From positions 228,016 through 292,015 of the forward strand of contig JAIUPD010000007.1 in assembly GCA_020161615.1 (NCBI GenBank): a stretch of 64,000 bases of DNA. The letters run 5' to 3'. Below, one piece after another: positions 8,417 to 17,135 of the stretch (its first letter is position 1; each line of letters starts with the position of its first letter). Below the pieces are notes generated by a model that had not been told where the DNA came from, ran no database searches, and saw nothing but the letters and a program-made list of their open reading frames with translations. Origin of the DNA: Pseudomonadota bacterium (lineage in GTDB: Bacteria > Pseudomonadota > Alphaproteobacteria > Rhodobacterales > Rhodobacteraceae). Both the position numbers and the translations under genes were made by a program.

Positions 8417-9649
8417 TCACTCGCGCGGGGCGCCCCCCTGAAAGGCATTCGCCACGCCATAATCGCAGGGCGCCTCCTGCATCTGCAGGTGGAGTGCATC
8501 GCCCGAATAGGGATGCGCCCGGGCGAGTGCCTCGTCAAAATCAATCCCCAGACCGGGGTGGCGCGGGACCGGGATATAGCCCTCCTCCACGCTCAGGCTG
8601 TGGCGGATCAGCGGCAGGTGGAAGGTGCCGCCGGTCTGGATCGTCTCGACCAGCAGCAGGTTCGGCAGCGTGGCGCCCAGCTGGATGTTGGCCGCCCATT
8701 CCACCGGCCCGGCATAGAGATGCGGCGCCACCTGGGCGCCGAAGGCCTCGGCCAGCGCCGCGATCTTTTTCGTCTCCAGGATCCCGCCCGAGCGTCCCAA
8801 AGCCGGCTGCAGGATCGAGGCTCCGCCCGACCTGAGCAAGGTCCCGAACTCGGCCTTGGTCGTCATCCGCTCGCCCGTGGCCAGTGGGATCCGCACCGCC
8901 TGCGCCACCTGCGCGAAATCCAGCAGGTTGTCGGGCGGGATGGGCTCTTCGTACCAGAGCGGGCTGTAGGGCTCCAAAGCCTGGCCCAGCCGAATCGCGC
9001 CCGAGGGGGTGAATTGACCATGCGTGCCGAACAGAAGATCGGCGCGGTTGCCCACCGCCTTCCTGATCGCCGCGCACATACGGACGCTGAGGTCGATATC
9101 CCAGAGCGCCGGCTGATGCCCGCCATGGATCGTATAGGGCCCGGCCGGATCGAACTTGATCGCGGTGAATCCCAGGTTCACGGCATCGAGCGCCGCCTCG
9201 GCCTGCATCTCGGGCGAGGTCCAGAAGGCGGCCGCGTCCATGCCGTCGAGCGGATAGAGATAGGTATAGGCCCGGAGCCGCTCGTTCATCAGCCCGCCCA
9301 GAAGGGCATGCACCGGCTGCTCCAGCGCCTTGCCCCAGAGGTCCCAGCAGGCGATTTCCAGCCCCGAGAAGGCGCCCATCACCGTCAGGTCCGGCCGCTG
9401 GGTGAAGCCCGAGGAATAGGCCCGGCGGAACATCTTCTCGACGTTCGACGGCGCCTCGCCCCGCATGTGGCGCTCGAAGACATCCTCGATGACCGCGACC
9501 ATGGCCTTCGGGCCGACCGAGGCCGCATAGACCTCGCCATAGCCCGAGATGCCGTTGTCGGCGGTCAGCTTGACGATCAGCCAATAGCGCCCACCCCAGC
9601 CAGGCGGCGGTGTGCCGATGACGAAGACTTCCAGATCGACGAGTTTCAT
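8417..9649 (-). CDS. Mandelate racemase/muconate lactonizing family enzyme (dehydratase-like)
   Basis: A 410-residue enolase-superfamily protein, closest in style to sugar-acid dehydratases. The N-terminal capping domain spans about residues 1-125, then the barrel. Visible active-site elements are KFDP (Lys165), GTHGQ (His210), WYEEP (Glu234), ATGER (Glu260) and APH (His310). The residue corresponding by eye to the first metal-ligand Asp (as in DVH of mannonate dehydratase) is Gly208, so either the metal site is unusual or the ligand is supplied elsewhere. It lies upstream of and in the same direction as the ABC importer, suggesting that the imported compound or its breakdown product is the substrate. 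The exact reaction is not assignable. Confidence 0.85.
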   Translation of the reverse strand: MKLVDLEVFVIGTPPPGWGGRYWLIVKLTADNGISGYGEVYAASVGPKAMVAVIEDVFERHMRGEAPSNVEKMFRRAYSSGFTQRPDLTVMGAFSGLEIACWDLWGKALEQPVHALLGGLMNERLRAYTYLYPLDGMDAAAFWTSPEMQAEAALDAVNLGFTAIKFDPAGPYTIHGGHQPALWDIDLSVRMCAAIRKAVGNRADLLFGTHGQFTPSGAIRLGQALEPYSPLWYEEPIPPDNLLDFAQVAQAVRIPLATGERMTTKAEFGTLLRSGGASILQPALGRSGGILETKKIAALAEAFGAQVAPHLYAGPVEWAANIQLGATLPNLLLVETIQTGGTFHLPLIRHSLSVEEGYIPVPRHPGLGIDFDEALARAHPYSGDALHLQMQEAPCDYGVANAFQGGAPRE

Positions 9650-9768
9650 GAATCCCCCCTCTGGCTATGTAGGTGGGCAATATGGCCCATCCTGGCGGGC
9701 CGGCGCCCCCTGACAGATACGATGCTGGCGGCTAGGATCGTGCCCAATACTGCCCTGGGGATGCCGAC

Positions 9769-10197
9769 ATGCCCGCCCGACTCCTTGGCCCCGACGACCT
9801 CGCCCTGCTCCTCGGCACTGCGCCGGGGCTCTTCGACCAGCCGGTCGACCCGGTACAGGCGCAAGCCTTCCTCGCCGACCCCTTGCACCGCATCGCCGCG
9901 GTGCTGGAACAGGACGAAATCCTCGCCTTCGCCTCGGGCACCATCCTGTTGCACCCCGACAAGCAACCGTCGTTCTTCGTCAACGAAGTCGGCACCCGCG
10001 AGGGGCATCGTCGCCGGGGTCATGCCACGGCCGCGCTGAGAATATTGTTCGAGGCCGCCCGCCGCAGCGGCTGCCAGGGGATCTGGCTGGGCGCCGAAAC
10101 CGACAACGACGCCGCCCGCGGCCTCTACCGGCGCCTCGGCGCGGACGAGATCGCCTTTGTCGGCTATGGCTGGGACGGCGCCTTTGACCTCGACTGA
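9769..10197 (+). CDS. GNAT-family N-acetyltransferase (AAC(3)-I-like)
   Basis: A 142-residue acetyl-CoA-dependent acyltransferase. The acetyl-CoA loop is seen as VGTREGHRRRGHATAALR (R/Q-x-x-G-x-G/A pattern) near residues 75-92, with the C-terminal NDAARGLYRRLG typical of GNAT strand 5/helix 4. The overall arrangement resembles small aminoglycoside 3-N-acetyltransferase-type GNATs, but the acceptor substrate cannot be inferred and resistance should not be assumed. Its stop lies 2 bp from the convergent alcohol dehydrogenase stop, leaving no room for a classical terminator. Confidence 0.85.
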   Translation: MPARLLGPDDLALLLGTAPGLFDQPVDPVQAQAFLADPLHRIAAVLEQDEILAFASGTILLHPDKQPSFFVNEVGTREGHRRRGHATAALRILFEAARRSGCQGIWLGAETDNDAARGLYRRLGADEIAFVGYGWDGAFDLD

Positions 10198-10199
10198 CA

Positions 10200-11279
10200 T
10201 CAGCGCTGCATCACGATGACATTGCGCAGGACATGGCCCTGCCGCGCATCGGCAATCGCCTGGTTGATCTCGTCGAACCGATAGCGCGCGGTGATCAGCT
10301 CCTCCAGCTTCAGCCGGCCCTGCCGCCACATCTCGACCAGATAGGGAATGTCCCGCTGCACCACTGTCGCGCCCATGAAACTGCCGGTCAGCCGCTGGGC
10401 CGTGGCAGCGACGATCACCGGCTCCACCTCCATCCGCGCGCCCGAGGGAGGCATGCCGACCATCACCACCTGGCCCCCCTTGCACGCGAGCGCAGGCGCC
10501 TGATTATAGGCGGCGATGGCCCCGACCGCCACGAAGACATGATCGGCGCCGCCCTCGGTCAGGCCCATGACCGCCCGGCGCAGGCCCTTCATGTCGGCCT
10601 TGAGCACATCGGTCGCACCGAATTCGGTGGCGGCGGCCAGCTTTTCCTCGGCGAGGTCGATGGCGATGATCCGCCCTGCCCCGGCCAGCCGCGCGCCCTG
10701 GATGGCGTTGAGCCCTACCCCGCCCGCGCCGATCACGACGACCGACTCGCCGGCCCGAACCCCGGCGGTGTTGATCACCGCCCCGGTCCCGGTGATCACC
10801 CCGCAGGCCAGCAGCGCGCCCAGCTCCATCGGCAGATCGTCGGGCACTTTCGCCACCTGGCTGGCATGCACGACGCATTCCTCGGCGAAACCGCCGGTGG
10901 CCAGCCCATGCTCGACGGTCGTGCCATCGGGCAGCTGCAACACGCCGTTGCCCCGGTCATAGGGCGCGGCGCAGAGGAAGGGCTTGCCGCCCCGACAGGC
11001 CCGGCATTGCCCGCAGGAACGGATCATCGAGACGACGACCGCATCGCCCGGGGCGAGGCCCCGGACGCCCTCTCCCAAGGCGATGATCCGCCCCGCCGCC
11101 TCGTGGCCATAGACGGCGGGCAGCTGGCTGGCCCAGATCCCGTCGATATAGCCCAGATCGGAATGGCAGATGGCGACGGCCTCGATGGCGACCTGAACCT
11201 CGCCCGGTCCCGGCGCGCGCAGCACCACCTCCTCGATCGTCAAGGGTTCGCCAAAGGCGCGGCACAGGGCTGCTTTCAT
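10200..11279 (-). CDS. Zinc-dependent alcohol dehydrogenase (class III-like MDR)
   Basis: A 359-residue medium-chain dehydrogenase/reductase that oxidises an alcohol with NAD(P)+. Catalytic zinc ligands are Cys38 (ICHSD) and His59 in GHE. The structural zinc loop is complete (Cys89, Cys92, Cys95, Cys103). The Rossmann motif GAGGVGLNAIQGARLAGA near residues 183-200 is followed by an acidic end of strand 2 (AIDLAEEK), favouring NAD+. Lengths and motifs resemble Rv- or mycothiol-type and class III ADHs. It is transcribed alone, with an intergenic repeat upstream of its start. Substrate unknown. Confidence 0.92.
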   Translation of the reverse strand: MKAALCRAFGEPLTIEEVVLRAPGPGEVQVAIEAVAICHSDLGYIDGIWASQLPAVYGHEAAGRIIALGEGVRGLAPGDAVVVSMIRSCGQCRACRGGKPFLCAAPYDRGNGVLQLPDGTTVEHGLATGGFAEECVVHASQVAKVPDDLPMELGALLACGVITGTGAVINTAGVRAGESVVVIGAGGVGLNAIQGARLAGAGRIIAIDLAEEKLAAATEFGATDVLKADMKGLRRAVMGLTEGGADHVFVAVGAIAAYNQAPALACKGGQVVMVGMPPSGARMEVEPVIVAATAQRLTGSFMGATVVQRDIPYLVEMWRQGRLKLEELITARYRFDEINQAIADARQGHVLRNVIVMQR

Positions 11280-11366
11280 GTCGGTTCTCCTTCTCCTGCC
11301 CCTGACAGACCACGCTCCTTGCCGCCGGGCAACCCCTCCGTCGCGTTGCCCCGGGGGCGACCGGGC

Positions 11367-11527
11367 AAGGGGGGCCTTCTGCCCCCCTCTTGGCCTGCGG
11401 CCAATTCACCCCCCGAGGATATTTGAGGCGCAAAGAAGTCGAAGAGCGGCGCCGGGACCGACGCGATCCGCCCGTCTCATCACTTTGCCAAAAATACGCC
11501 GGGGGGGCCGGGGGGCTGGCCCCCCGG
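11367..11527. repeat. Composite intergenic repeat, facing copies 3 and 3b
   Basis: The plus-oriented half has a hairpin AGGGGGG (11368-11374)/CCCCCCT (11382-11388), a second hairpin TTGGCC-TGC-GGCCAA (11390-11404) and the core CCCCGAGGATATTTGAGGCG-CAAAGAAG (11411-11438). The minus-oriented half has a core of the variant form CCCCCGGCGTATTTTTGGC-AAAG (read on minus, 11505 to 11483) preceded by a perfect 8-bp hairpin CCGGGGGG/CCCCCCGG (11508-11527). The cores face each other across 44 bp. The rest of the 11280-11676 gap shows no gene. Confidence 0.7.
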
Positions 11528-11676
11528 GGTCGCAACAAGCGCCGCCCCCTCCGCGGCGGGAGGCGCGCGGGGTGGGCGGGTGGGAGCGTGCCTCCCGCCG
11601 CCCGGCGCCGGGGCGAAAGGCGGCTTGGCAATCCTCTGCCGGCGCAATATGATCAAATTATCCTGCCGGAGTTCCC

Positions 11677-13053
11677 ATGCCCGCCGTTCCGCCCTCCCCG
11701 CCTGCCGGTCTCGATCCCCGGCGCCTCGCCGCCTTCCGGGCGCGCGAGGAGCAGCGCTTCGCCCGCGCCCGGCCTGTCACCCGCGCCCGTCTTGACGAAG
11801 GTGCCGAGGCCTGGCTCGCCGGCGTGCCGATGCATTGGATGCGCGACTGGCCCTCGCCCTTCCCGCTGGTCGTCCACCGGGCCGAGAAGGCACGGATCGA
11901 GGATATCGACGGCATCGAGATCGACGATTTCTGCCTGGGCGACACCGGCTCGATGTTCGGCCATTCCCCGGCGCCGGTTGCCCGGGCGATCCGCCGGCAG
12001 GCACGGCATGGGCTGACCTATATGCTGCCCTCGGAGGCGGCGCTGCGGGCCGGAGACCTGATCCGGCAGGTCTTCGGGCCGATGGTCTGGCAGGTGACGC
12101 TCAGCGCCACCGACGCCAACCGCCACGCCCTGCGGGTGGCAAGGGCCGTCACCGGGCGGCGCAAGGTGCTGGTGTTCAACGGCTGCTACCATGGCACGCT
12201 GGAGGATACGATGGTCGCCCTTGATGAAGGCCGCACGGTGGCGCGGCCGGGGCTGGTGGGCCAGGTCCTCGGCATCGCCGCCGAGGCGGTCTGCGTCGAG
12301 TTCAACGACCTTGCCGCCGTCGAGGCGGCGTTGGCCTCGGGCGAGGTCGCCGCGGTGCTGACCGAACCCGTGATGACCAATTCCTGCATGGTCCTGCCCC
12401 AGCCGGGTTTCCATGACGGGCTGCGCCAGCTCACCCGGCGCCACGGCACGCTTCTGATCCTGGACGAGACGCATACGCAAAGCTCGGGCCTCGGCGGCTA
12501 CACCGCGCGGCACGGTCTGTCGCCCGACCTCTTCGTCATCGGCAAATGCGTGGCGGGCGGCATCCCGACCGGCCTCTGGGGCATGACGCCCGAGGTGGCG
12601 GCGCGGTTCGCCGCCTATGATCTGGACCGGCCCGAGGGGCATTCGGGCATGGGCACGACCCTTTCCGGCAATCCGCTGCAATTCGCGGCGCTGGAGGCGA
12701 CGCTGGCCGAGGTCATGACCGGGGCGGCCTATGACCGCATGGAGCGGGGCGCCGCGCGCCTCGCCGCCGGGCTGGAAGCCGCGATTGTCCGCCATGCCCT
12801 GCCCTGGCACGTGGTCCGCGTCGGCGCCCGGGTCGAGTTCGTCTGCGCGCCGGGTCCTTTGCGTAACGGCACCGAGGCCGCCCGTGCCCAGGCGCCCGAG
12901 GTCGAGGCGGCGCTGCATCTGGGCCTGCTGAACCGGGGCTGTCTGATCGCACCCTTCCACAACATGATGCTGGTCTCGCCGGTGACGAAGAACCGCCAGA
13001 TCGACCGGCTGATCGCCGCCTTCGACGAAATCCTGTCCGAGTTGACCCGATGA
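11677..13053 (+). CDS. Class III aminotransferase, glutamate-1-semialdehyde aminomutase-like
   Basis: A 458-residue PLP enzyme of aminotransferase class III with strong HemL-like character. Key features are FCLGDTGSMFGHSPAPVARA (near residue 85-105), the PLP-binding Asp in LLILDETHTQ, and the Schiff-base Lys in FVIGKCVAGGIPTG. It overlaps the following glutamine-synthetase-like gene by 4 bp (ATGA), so the two proteins are probably made together and act on the same metabolite. True HemL would be redundant here because hemA in this window provides the C4 route to aminolevulinate; a role in amine or polyamine/omega-amino acid catabolism is more likely. Confidence 0.88.
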   Translation: MPAVPPSPPAGLDPRRLAAFRAREEQRFARARPVTRARLDEGAEAWLAGVPMHWMRDWPSPFPLVVHRAEKARIEDIDGIEIDDFCLGDTGSMFGHSPAPVARAIRRQARHGLTYMLPSEAALRAGDLIRQVFGPMVWQVTLSATDANRHALRVARAVTGRRKVLVFNGCYHGTLEDTMVALDEGRTVARPGLVGQVLGIAAEAVCVEFNDLAAVEAALASGEVAAVLTEPVMTNSCMVLPQPGFHDGLRQLTRRHGTLLILDETHTQSSGLGGYTARHGLSPDLFVIGKCVAGGIPTGLWGMTPEVAARFAAYDLDRPEGHSGMGTTLSGNPLQFAALEATLAEVMTGAAYDRMERGAARLAAGLEAAIVRHALPWHVVRVGARVEFVCAPGPLRNGTEAARAQAPEVEAALHLGLLNRGCLIAPFHNMMLVSPVTKNRQIDRLIAAFDEILSELTR

Positions 13054-14435
13054 CCCAGAACTGCCCCTCCGGCGCCACCCGCGCCGAGGCTGAAGCCTTT
13101 CTCGCCGCCCATCCCCAGATCCAGGCAATCGACATTCTCCTCCACGATTCCAACGGTATCGGGCGCGGCAAGATCATCCGCCGGCACGAGCTGATGTCGG
13201 TCTTCGAGGGCGGGCGGCATCTGCCGATCTCGATCCTGGGCCTCGATATCGTCGGTGAGGACGTGCACGAGACCGGGCTGATCTGGGACGCGGGCGACGG
13301 CGATCTGCGCGCCTGGCCGGTGCCCGGCACACTGGTGCCGCTGCACGGGACCGAGCCCGCGCGGGCCGAGATGTTCCTGGGTCAATATCACCTCGACGGC
13401 ACGCCCATGCTGTCGGACCCGCGCCATGCGCTGGCCCGGCAGGTCGAGGCGTTGACGGAAAGGGGCCTCTACCCCTCGGCCGCCTTCGAGCTGGAATTCT
13501 TCCTGCTCGACCCCGAGCGCGACGCGATGGGCCGCGTGCAGCCGGCGCGGGATGTGCTGGACGGGCGTTTCTCGGCCAAGACCGAGGTCTATTCGGTCGA
13601 TCAGCTGATCGGCATGCAGCCGCTCTTCACCGATATCTATGCCGGTGCCGCCGCCGCGGGGATCACCGCCGAGACGCTGATTTCCGAATATGCGCCAGGG
13701 CAATACGAGCTGACCTTGAAGTACCGCGACGATGTGTTGACGGCGGCCGACGACCTAGTGCGGCTGAAGCGGATCGTACGGGCGCAGGCGCGCAGACATG
13801 GCGTGGTGGCTTGTTTCATGGCCAAGCCCATCGCCGATTACGCGGGATCCGGGATGCATCTGCATGTGTCCCTGCGCGACGCAGGCGGCCGCAACGTCTT
13901 TGCCGAGGCGCCGGGCGCGGGCTGGACCGAGACGATCCGCCACGCCCTGGGCGGGCTGAAGCAGACGATGGGGGAATCGATGCTGGTCTTCGCGCCGCAC
14001 GCCAATTCCTGGCGCCGCTTCGCCAGCCAGAGCTATGCGCCGGTCTCGCCGAGCTGGGGCGTCAACAATCGCTCGGTGGCGCTGCGCATCCCGGCGGGCG
14101 ACCTGCGGGCGCGGCGGATCGAGCATCGGCCCTCGGGCGTCGATGCGAACCCCTATCTGGTGGCGGCCACCGTGCTGGCCGGCATCCGCAAGGGGCTGGA
14201 CGAGCGCATCGACCCCGGCCCCGAGACGACCGGCAATGCCTATGAGGCGGAAACCGGGGACATGCCCCGCGACTGGCGCGCGGCCATTGAGGCGGCGACG
14301 GGCTCCGCCTTCCTGAAAGACGCGCTGGGGGCGGAAATGCACCGCACCTTCACCGCGGTGAAGGCGGCGGAATACGCACGGGTGGCGCGGACCATCGCCG
14401 ATGTGGATTACGATCTGTATCTGCATCGGGTGTGA
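13050..14435 (+). CDS. Glutamine synthetase-like ligase (PuuA-type glutamyl-amide ligase)
   Basis: A 461-residue member of the glutamine synthetase superfamily. The N-terminal beta-grasp region contains HDSNGIGRGKI, and the catalytic domain has FELEFFLLD (metal ligands), FMAKPIADYAGSGMHLHVSL (ATP/glutamate site), the NSWRRF loop and NRSVALRIP. Such proteins next to aminotransferases often gamma-glutamylate amines (PuuA, GlnA3, GMAS-like) rather than make glutamine for biosynthesis. Translational coupling to the upstream class III aminotransferase supports a two-step amine pathway. Substrate unassigned. Confidence 0.9.
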   Translation: MTQNCPSGATRAEAEAFLAAHPQIQAIDILLHDSNGIGRGKIIRRHELMSVFEGGRHLPISILGLDIVGEDVHETGLIWDAGDGDLRAWPVPGTLVPLHGTEPARAEMFLGQYHLDGTPMLSDPRHALARQVEALTERGLYPSAAFELEFFLLDPERDAMGRVQPARDVLDGRFSAKTEVYSVDQLIGMQPLFTDIYAGAAAAGITAETLISEYAPGQYELTLKYRDDVLTAADDLVRLKRIVRAQARRHGVVACFMAKPIADYAGSGMHLHVSLRDAGGRNVFAEAPGAGWTETIRHALGGLKQTMGESMLVFAPHANSWRRFASQSYAPVSPSWGVNNRSVALRIPAGDLRARRIEHRPSGVDANPYLVAATVLAGIRKGLDERIDPGPETTGNAYEAETGDMPRDWRAAIEAATGSAFLKDALGAEMHRTFTAVKAAEYARVARTIADVDYDLYLHRV

Positions 14436-14467
14436 GCGGGGTTAACCTGGCTAGGTGACTCGGGAGC

Positions 14468-14625
14468 CCGGGGGGCTGCCGCCCCCGGATGAGTCAGAAG
14501 ACGGGGGCTGCCACCCCCAGAGAATACGGAAGGCGGGGGGCTGCCGCCCCCCGCACCCCCCGCTTCAAGGAGGGTTTTCCACCCTCCTTGAAAATCCTCC
14601 CGAGGATATTTGACGCGCAAAGAAG
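14468..14625 (+). repeat. Structured intergenic repeat, copy 4 (three G-rich hairpins)
   Basis: After the ligase gene come three G-rich hairpin units (14468-14488, 14501-14520, 14533-14554). A perfect 11-bp stem with a TTTTCCA loop follows (TTCAAGGAGGG at 14564-14574, complement at 14582-14592), then the core TCCCGAGGATATTTGACGCG-CAAAGAAG (14598-14625). The third G-rich unit is nearly identical to the unit at 1885-1912. It is sense-oriented to the upstream gene, as expected for a 3'-end element. Confidence 0.75.
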
Positions 14626-14667
14626 GGCGCGGTTGACGGGCTTCGGGGCGCGTGATCCCTTGGTTTC

Positions 14668-15816
14668 ATGCGCCTTGCCCTCGCCCTGATGTCGCTGCTG
14701 GCCGCGCCCGCCGGGGCGCAGAGCTGTCTGCCCGCGCACCTGCCGCCCGTCGCCGCCTGCGAGGGGGCGCGGCTGAGGGTCGCGGTGGTTGGCGATGTGC
14801 TGATCCATCAGGCGCTGGCGGTTCAGGGCTATGCGCGGGGCTTCGGCACGATCTGGGGCGCGGCCGAACCCTGGGTGAGGCGTGCGGATCTGGCGATCGC
14901 CAATCTGGAGGGGCCGGTGGCGCCCGGTCTGACGGCGGGGGGCGCGCGTCTGCCCGATCCGGGGCCGGTCTTCGACGGGCGGGTCCATACCGGCTATCCG
15001 CGGTTCAATTATCACCGGGCGCTGCTGCAGGACCTCGCCCGGGCGGGATTCGACGTGGTCACGACCGCCAACAATCACGCCCTGGACCGGGGCAGCGCCG
15101 GCGTGAACGCGACGCTGGAGGCGCTGGAGGCCGCAGGCCTCGACGCGGTAGGCAGCGGCGCACCGGGCGGGCCGCGCTGGCAGCCGCTCAGGCTGCGCAG
15201 CCCGGCGGGACGGCTGTCATTGCTGGCCTGCAGCTTTTCCACCAATGGCATCGCCGATCCCGGCCGCCAGATCGCCCGTTGCTACGACGACCGGGCGGGG
15301 CTCCTGGCCGCGGTCCGGGCCGAGGTCGCCTCGGGCGCCGGCGTGATCGTGCTGCCGCATTGGGGGCAGGAATACCAGACCCGGCCCGACAGCGCCCAGC
15401 GGTCGCTGGCGCGGGATCTGGCCCTTGCCGGGGCGATGGCGGTGATCGGCACCCATCCGCATGTGCCGCAGCCCTGGGAGGTGCTGGAAAGCCCGCTCGG
15501 CCCGGCACTGATCGTCTATTCCACCGGCAATTTCGTCGCGGCCCAGCCGCCGCTGGAACGCTCGACCGCGCCGATGGTCTGGCTGGAGCTTTGCCGCGGC
15601 GCGTCCGGGATGCGGGTCGGCGGCGCGGCCTATCTGCCGATGCAGATGAATTTCGAGCGCGGGCCGGTGCTGACCCTGCCCCGCCCCGGCGATGGTGCGC
15701 GGGCCGAGGCCGGTCTGGCGCTGCTCGACCGGCTGATCCCGGGGCGGGCGCTTGCGCCCGCTTGCCGGGATGCCCCCCGCAGCCCGGCGCCGCAGATGCC
15801 CCAAGACCGACCCTGA
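14668..15816 (+). CDS. CapA-family protein (poly-gamma-glutamate-type metallophosphatase fold)
   Basis: A 382-residue secreted protein with signal peptide MRLALALMSLLAAPAGAQ|S. The CapA (PGA_cap) domain is clear: VVGDVLIH near residue 33, LAIANLEGPV, VVTTANNHALDRGSAGV, VIVLPHWGQEYQ, VIGTHPHVPQPWE and IVYSTGNFV, which together form a calcineurin-like metal site. The family includes poly-gamma-glutamate assembly factors, but many members in non-capsulated bacteria are uncharacterised periplasmic hydrolases. No capB/capC neighbours are present, so a capsule role is not supported. It is monocistronic, ending 6 bp from the convergent P450 gene. Confidence 0.87.
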   Translation: MRLALALMSLLAAPAGAQSCLPAHLPPVAACEGARLRVAVVGDVLIHQALAVQGYARGFGTIWGAAEPWVRRADLAIANLEGPVAPGLTAGGARLPDPGPVFDGRVHTGYPRFNYHRALLQDLARAGFDVVTTANNHALDRGSAGVNATLEALEAAGLDAVGSGAPGGPRWQPLRLRSPAGRLSLLACSFSTNGIADPGRQIARCYDDRAGLLAAVRAEVASGAGVIVLPHWGQEYQTRPDSAQRSLARDLALAGAMAVIGTHPHVPQPWEVLESPLGPALIVYSTGNFVAAQPPLERSTAPMVWLELCRGASGMRVGGAAYLPMQMNFERGPVLTLPRPGDGARAEAGLALLDRLIPGRALAPACRDAPRSPAPQMPQDRP

Positions 15817-15822
15817 CCCCGC

Positions 15823-17007
15823 TCAGCGCCGGACCATTAGCCGCGACAGCGCGTGGAAATGATAGGTCCCGGCATAGACTGGCCGGCCGTCGAGCCTGAG
15901 CCCCGGGCAAAGCTCGAACAGGAGCGGCAGGGCGCGCAGCATTTCCAGCCGGGCGAGCGGGGCGCCGACGCAGAAATGCAGGCCCGCGCCGAAGGAGAGA
16001 TGCGTCTTGACCGGGCGGCCCGGGTCGAAACGCCCGGGCGCCTCGATCAGCGCCGGATCGCGGGCGGCGGCGGCCAGCATGACGCCGACCTGATCGCCCG
16101 GCTCGAAGACATGGCCCATCACCTCGATCCGCTCATAGGCCCAGCGGGTGAACATGTGCAACGGCGGGTCCCAGCGCAGGATCTCCTCCACCGTGCCCTC
16201 GCGCTTGTCGGGCGAGAGCCAGTCCTTCGGCCCGCCCTGCGACAGCACCGCCGCCACGCCGTTGCCGATGGCATGGACCGTCGCCTCGTGGCCCGCGTTC
16301 AGCAGCAGGATACAGGTCGAGATCAGCTCGTCGGTCGAGAGTTTCACACCCGCCTCCTCGGCCGCGATGAGCGAGGTGATGAGGTCGTCGCCCGGCGCGC
16401 GCCGCCGCTGATCAATATAGGCGCGCAGAAAGGCCGCGAATTCGGCGCTGGCCGTGGCGGCGGCGTCTTCCATCGCCCTGGTACGGCCCGCCTGATACAT
16501 GCCGACCATGGCGTGCGACCAGGCCAGAAGCTGATCCTTCATCGCCTCCGGCACGCCCAGCAGCCGGGCGATCACCACCACCGGGATGACCTCGGCAAAG
16601 GTCGGCAGCAGGTCGAAGGGGCCTTCCGCGGGGAAGGCTGCGATCAACTTGCGGGCCAGCGCCTCGATCTCGGGGCCCATGCCCTCGATCCGCCGGGCGG
16701 TGAAGGCGCGCAGCACCAGCGAGCGCAGGCGGGTGTGGCGGGGCGGCTCCAGCTCCAGCATGGAATGCGCCTCGATGGCGTAGAAGGGCGCGGTATGGGG
16801 GGCGATGGGACGCTGTTTTTCCACAGGAATTTCGCGGCCGAAGCGGCGGTCGCGCAGGATCTGGTTGGCCGCGGCATGGCCGAAGACGCAGGGAAGGCCG
16901 TAATCCTCCCACCAGACCACCCGACCGGCGGCGCGGGCGCGGTCATAGAACGGATAGGGGTTCTGGACGAAAGCGGGATCGGTGGGCGATTGGCTGAGGC
17001 GCTGCAT
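15823..17007 (-). CDS. Cytochrome P450
   Basis: A 394-residue soluble bacterial P450. Motifs are the I-helix LLNAGHEATVH, where the usual acid-alcohol pair reads Glu-Ala-Thr, the K-helix EEILR, a PERF-like region around FDPGRP, and the heme loop FGAGLHFCVG with the thiolate ligand Cys346. It carries out O2-dependent hydroxylation with an external ferredoxin; none is encoded next to it, although one lies at 47353-47673. It is transcribed alone, convergent with the CapA gene. Substrate unknown. Confidence 0.93.
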   Translation of the reverse strand: MQRLSQSPTDPAFVQNPYPFYDRARAAGRVVWWEDYGLPCVFGHAAANQILRDRRFGREIPVEKQRPIAPHTAPFYAIEAHSMLELEPPRHTRLRSLVLRAFTARRIEGMGPEIEALARKLIAAFPAEGPFDLLPTFAEVIPVVVIARLLGVPEAMKDQLLAWSHAMVGMYQAGRTRAMEDAAATASAEFAAFLRAYIDQRRRAPGDDLITSLIAAEEAGVKLSTDELISTCILLLNAGHEATVHAIGNGVAAVLSQGGPKDWLSPDKREGTVEEILRWDPPLHMFTRWAYERIEVMGHVFEPGDQVGVMLAAAARDPALIEAPGRFDPGRPVKTHLSFGAGLHFCVGAPLARLEMLRALPLLFELCPGLRLDGRPVYAGTYHFHALSRLMVRR

Positions 17008-17135
17008 GGGTCTTCCGCGAGGCTGAAGGCCGGACGGTGCCCGCCCGTGCGCCCGAGGTCAAGCAAGCCCCCGCCAGCGCACAGAAAAAGCGGCGCCCGG
17101 TTGAACCCATCCGCGACGTCATCCGTCTTACCCGC

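Noticed and set aside
9769-10197. Aminoglycoside resistance gene
   Set aside because: Only the general GNAT fold is visible; nothing fixes the acceptor substrate, so resistance is not claimed.
11280-11676. Short frames reading KYPRG/RRKEV-like peptides in several intergenic gaps
   Set aside because: The recurring peptide arises from translation of the repeat core, not from a gene family.
14668-15816. Capsule (poly-gamma-glutamate) locus
   Set aside because: Only a CapA-fold protein is present, without capB/capC/capD neighbours.
15823-17007. First P450 as part of the 47-57 kb module
   Set aside because: It is 30 kb away, monocistronic, and has a different I-helix motif; no link beyond a possibly shared ferredoxin.
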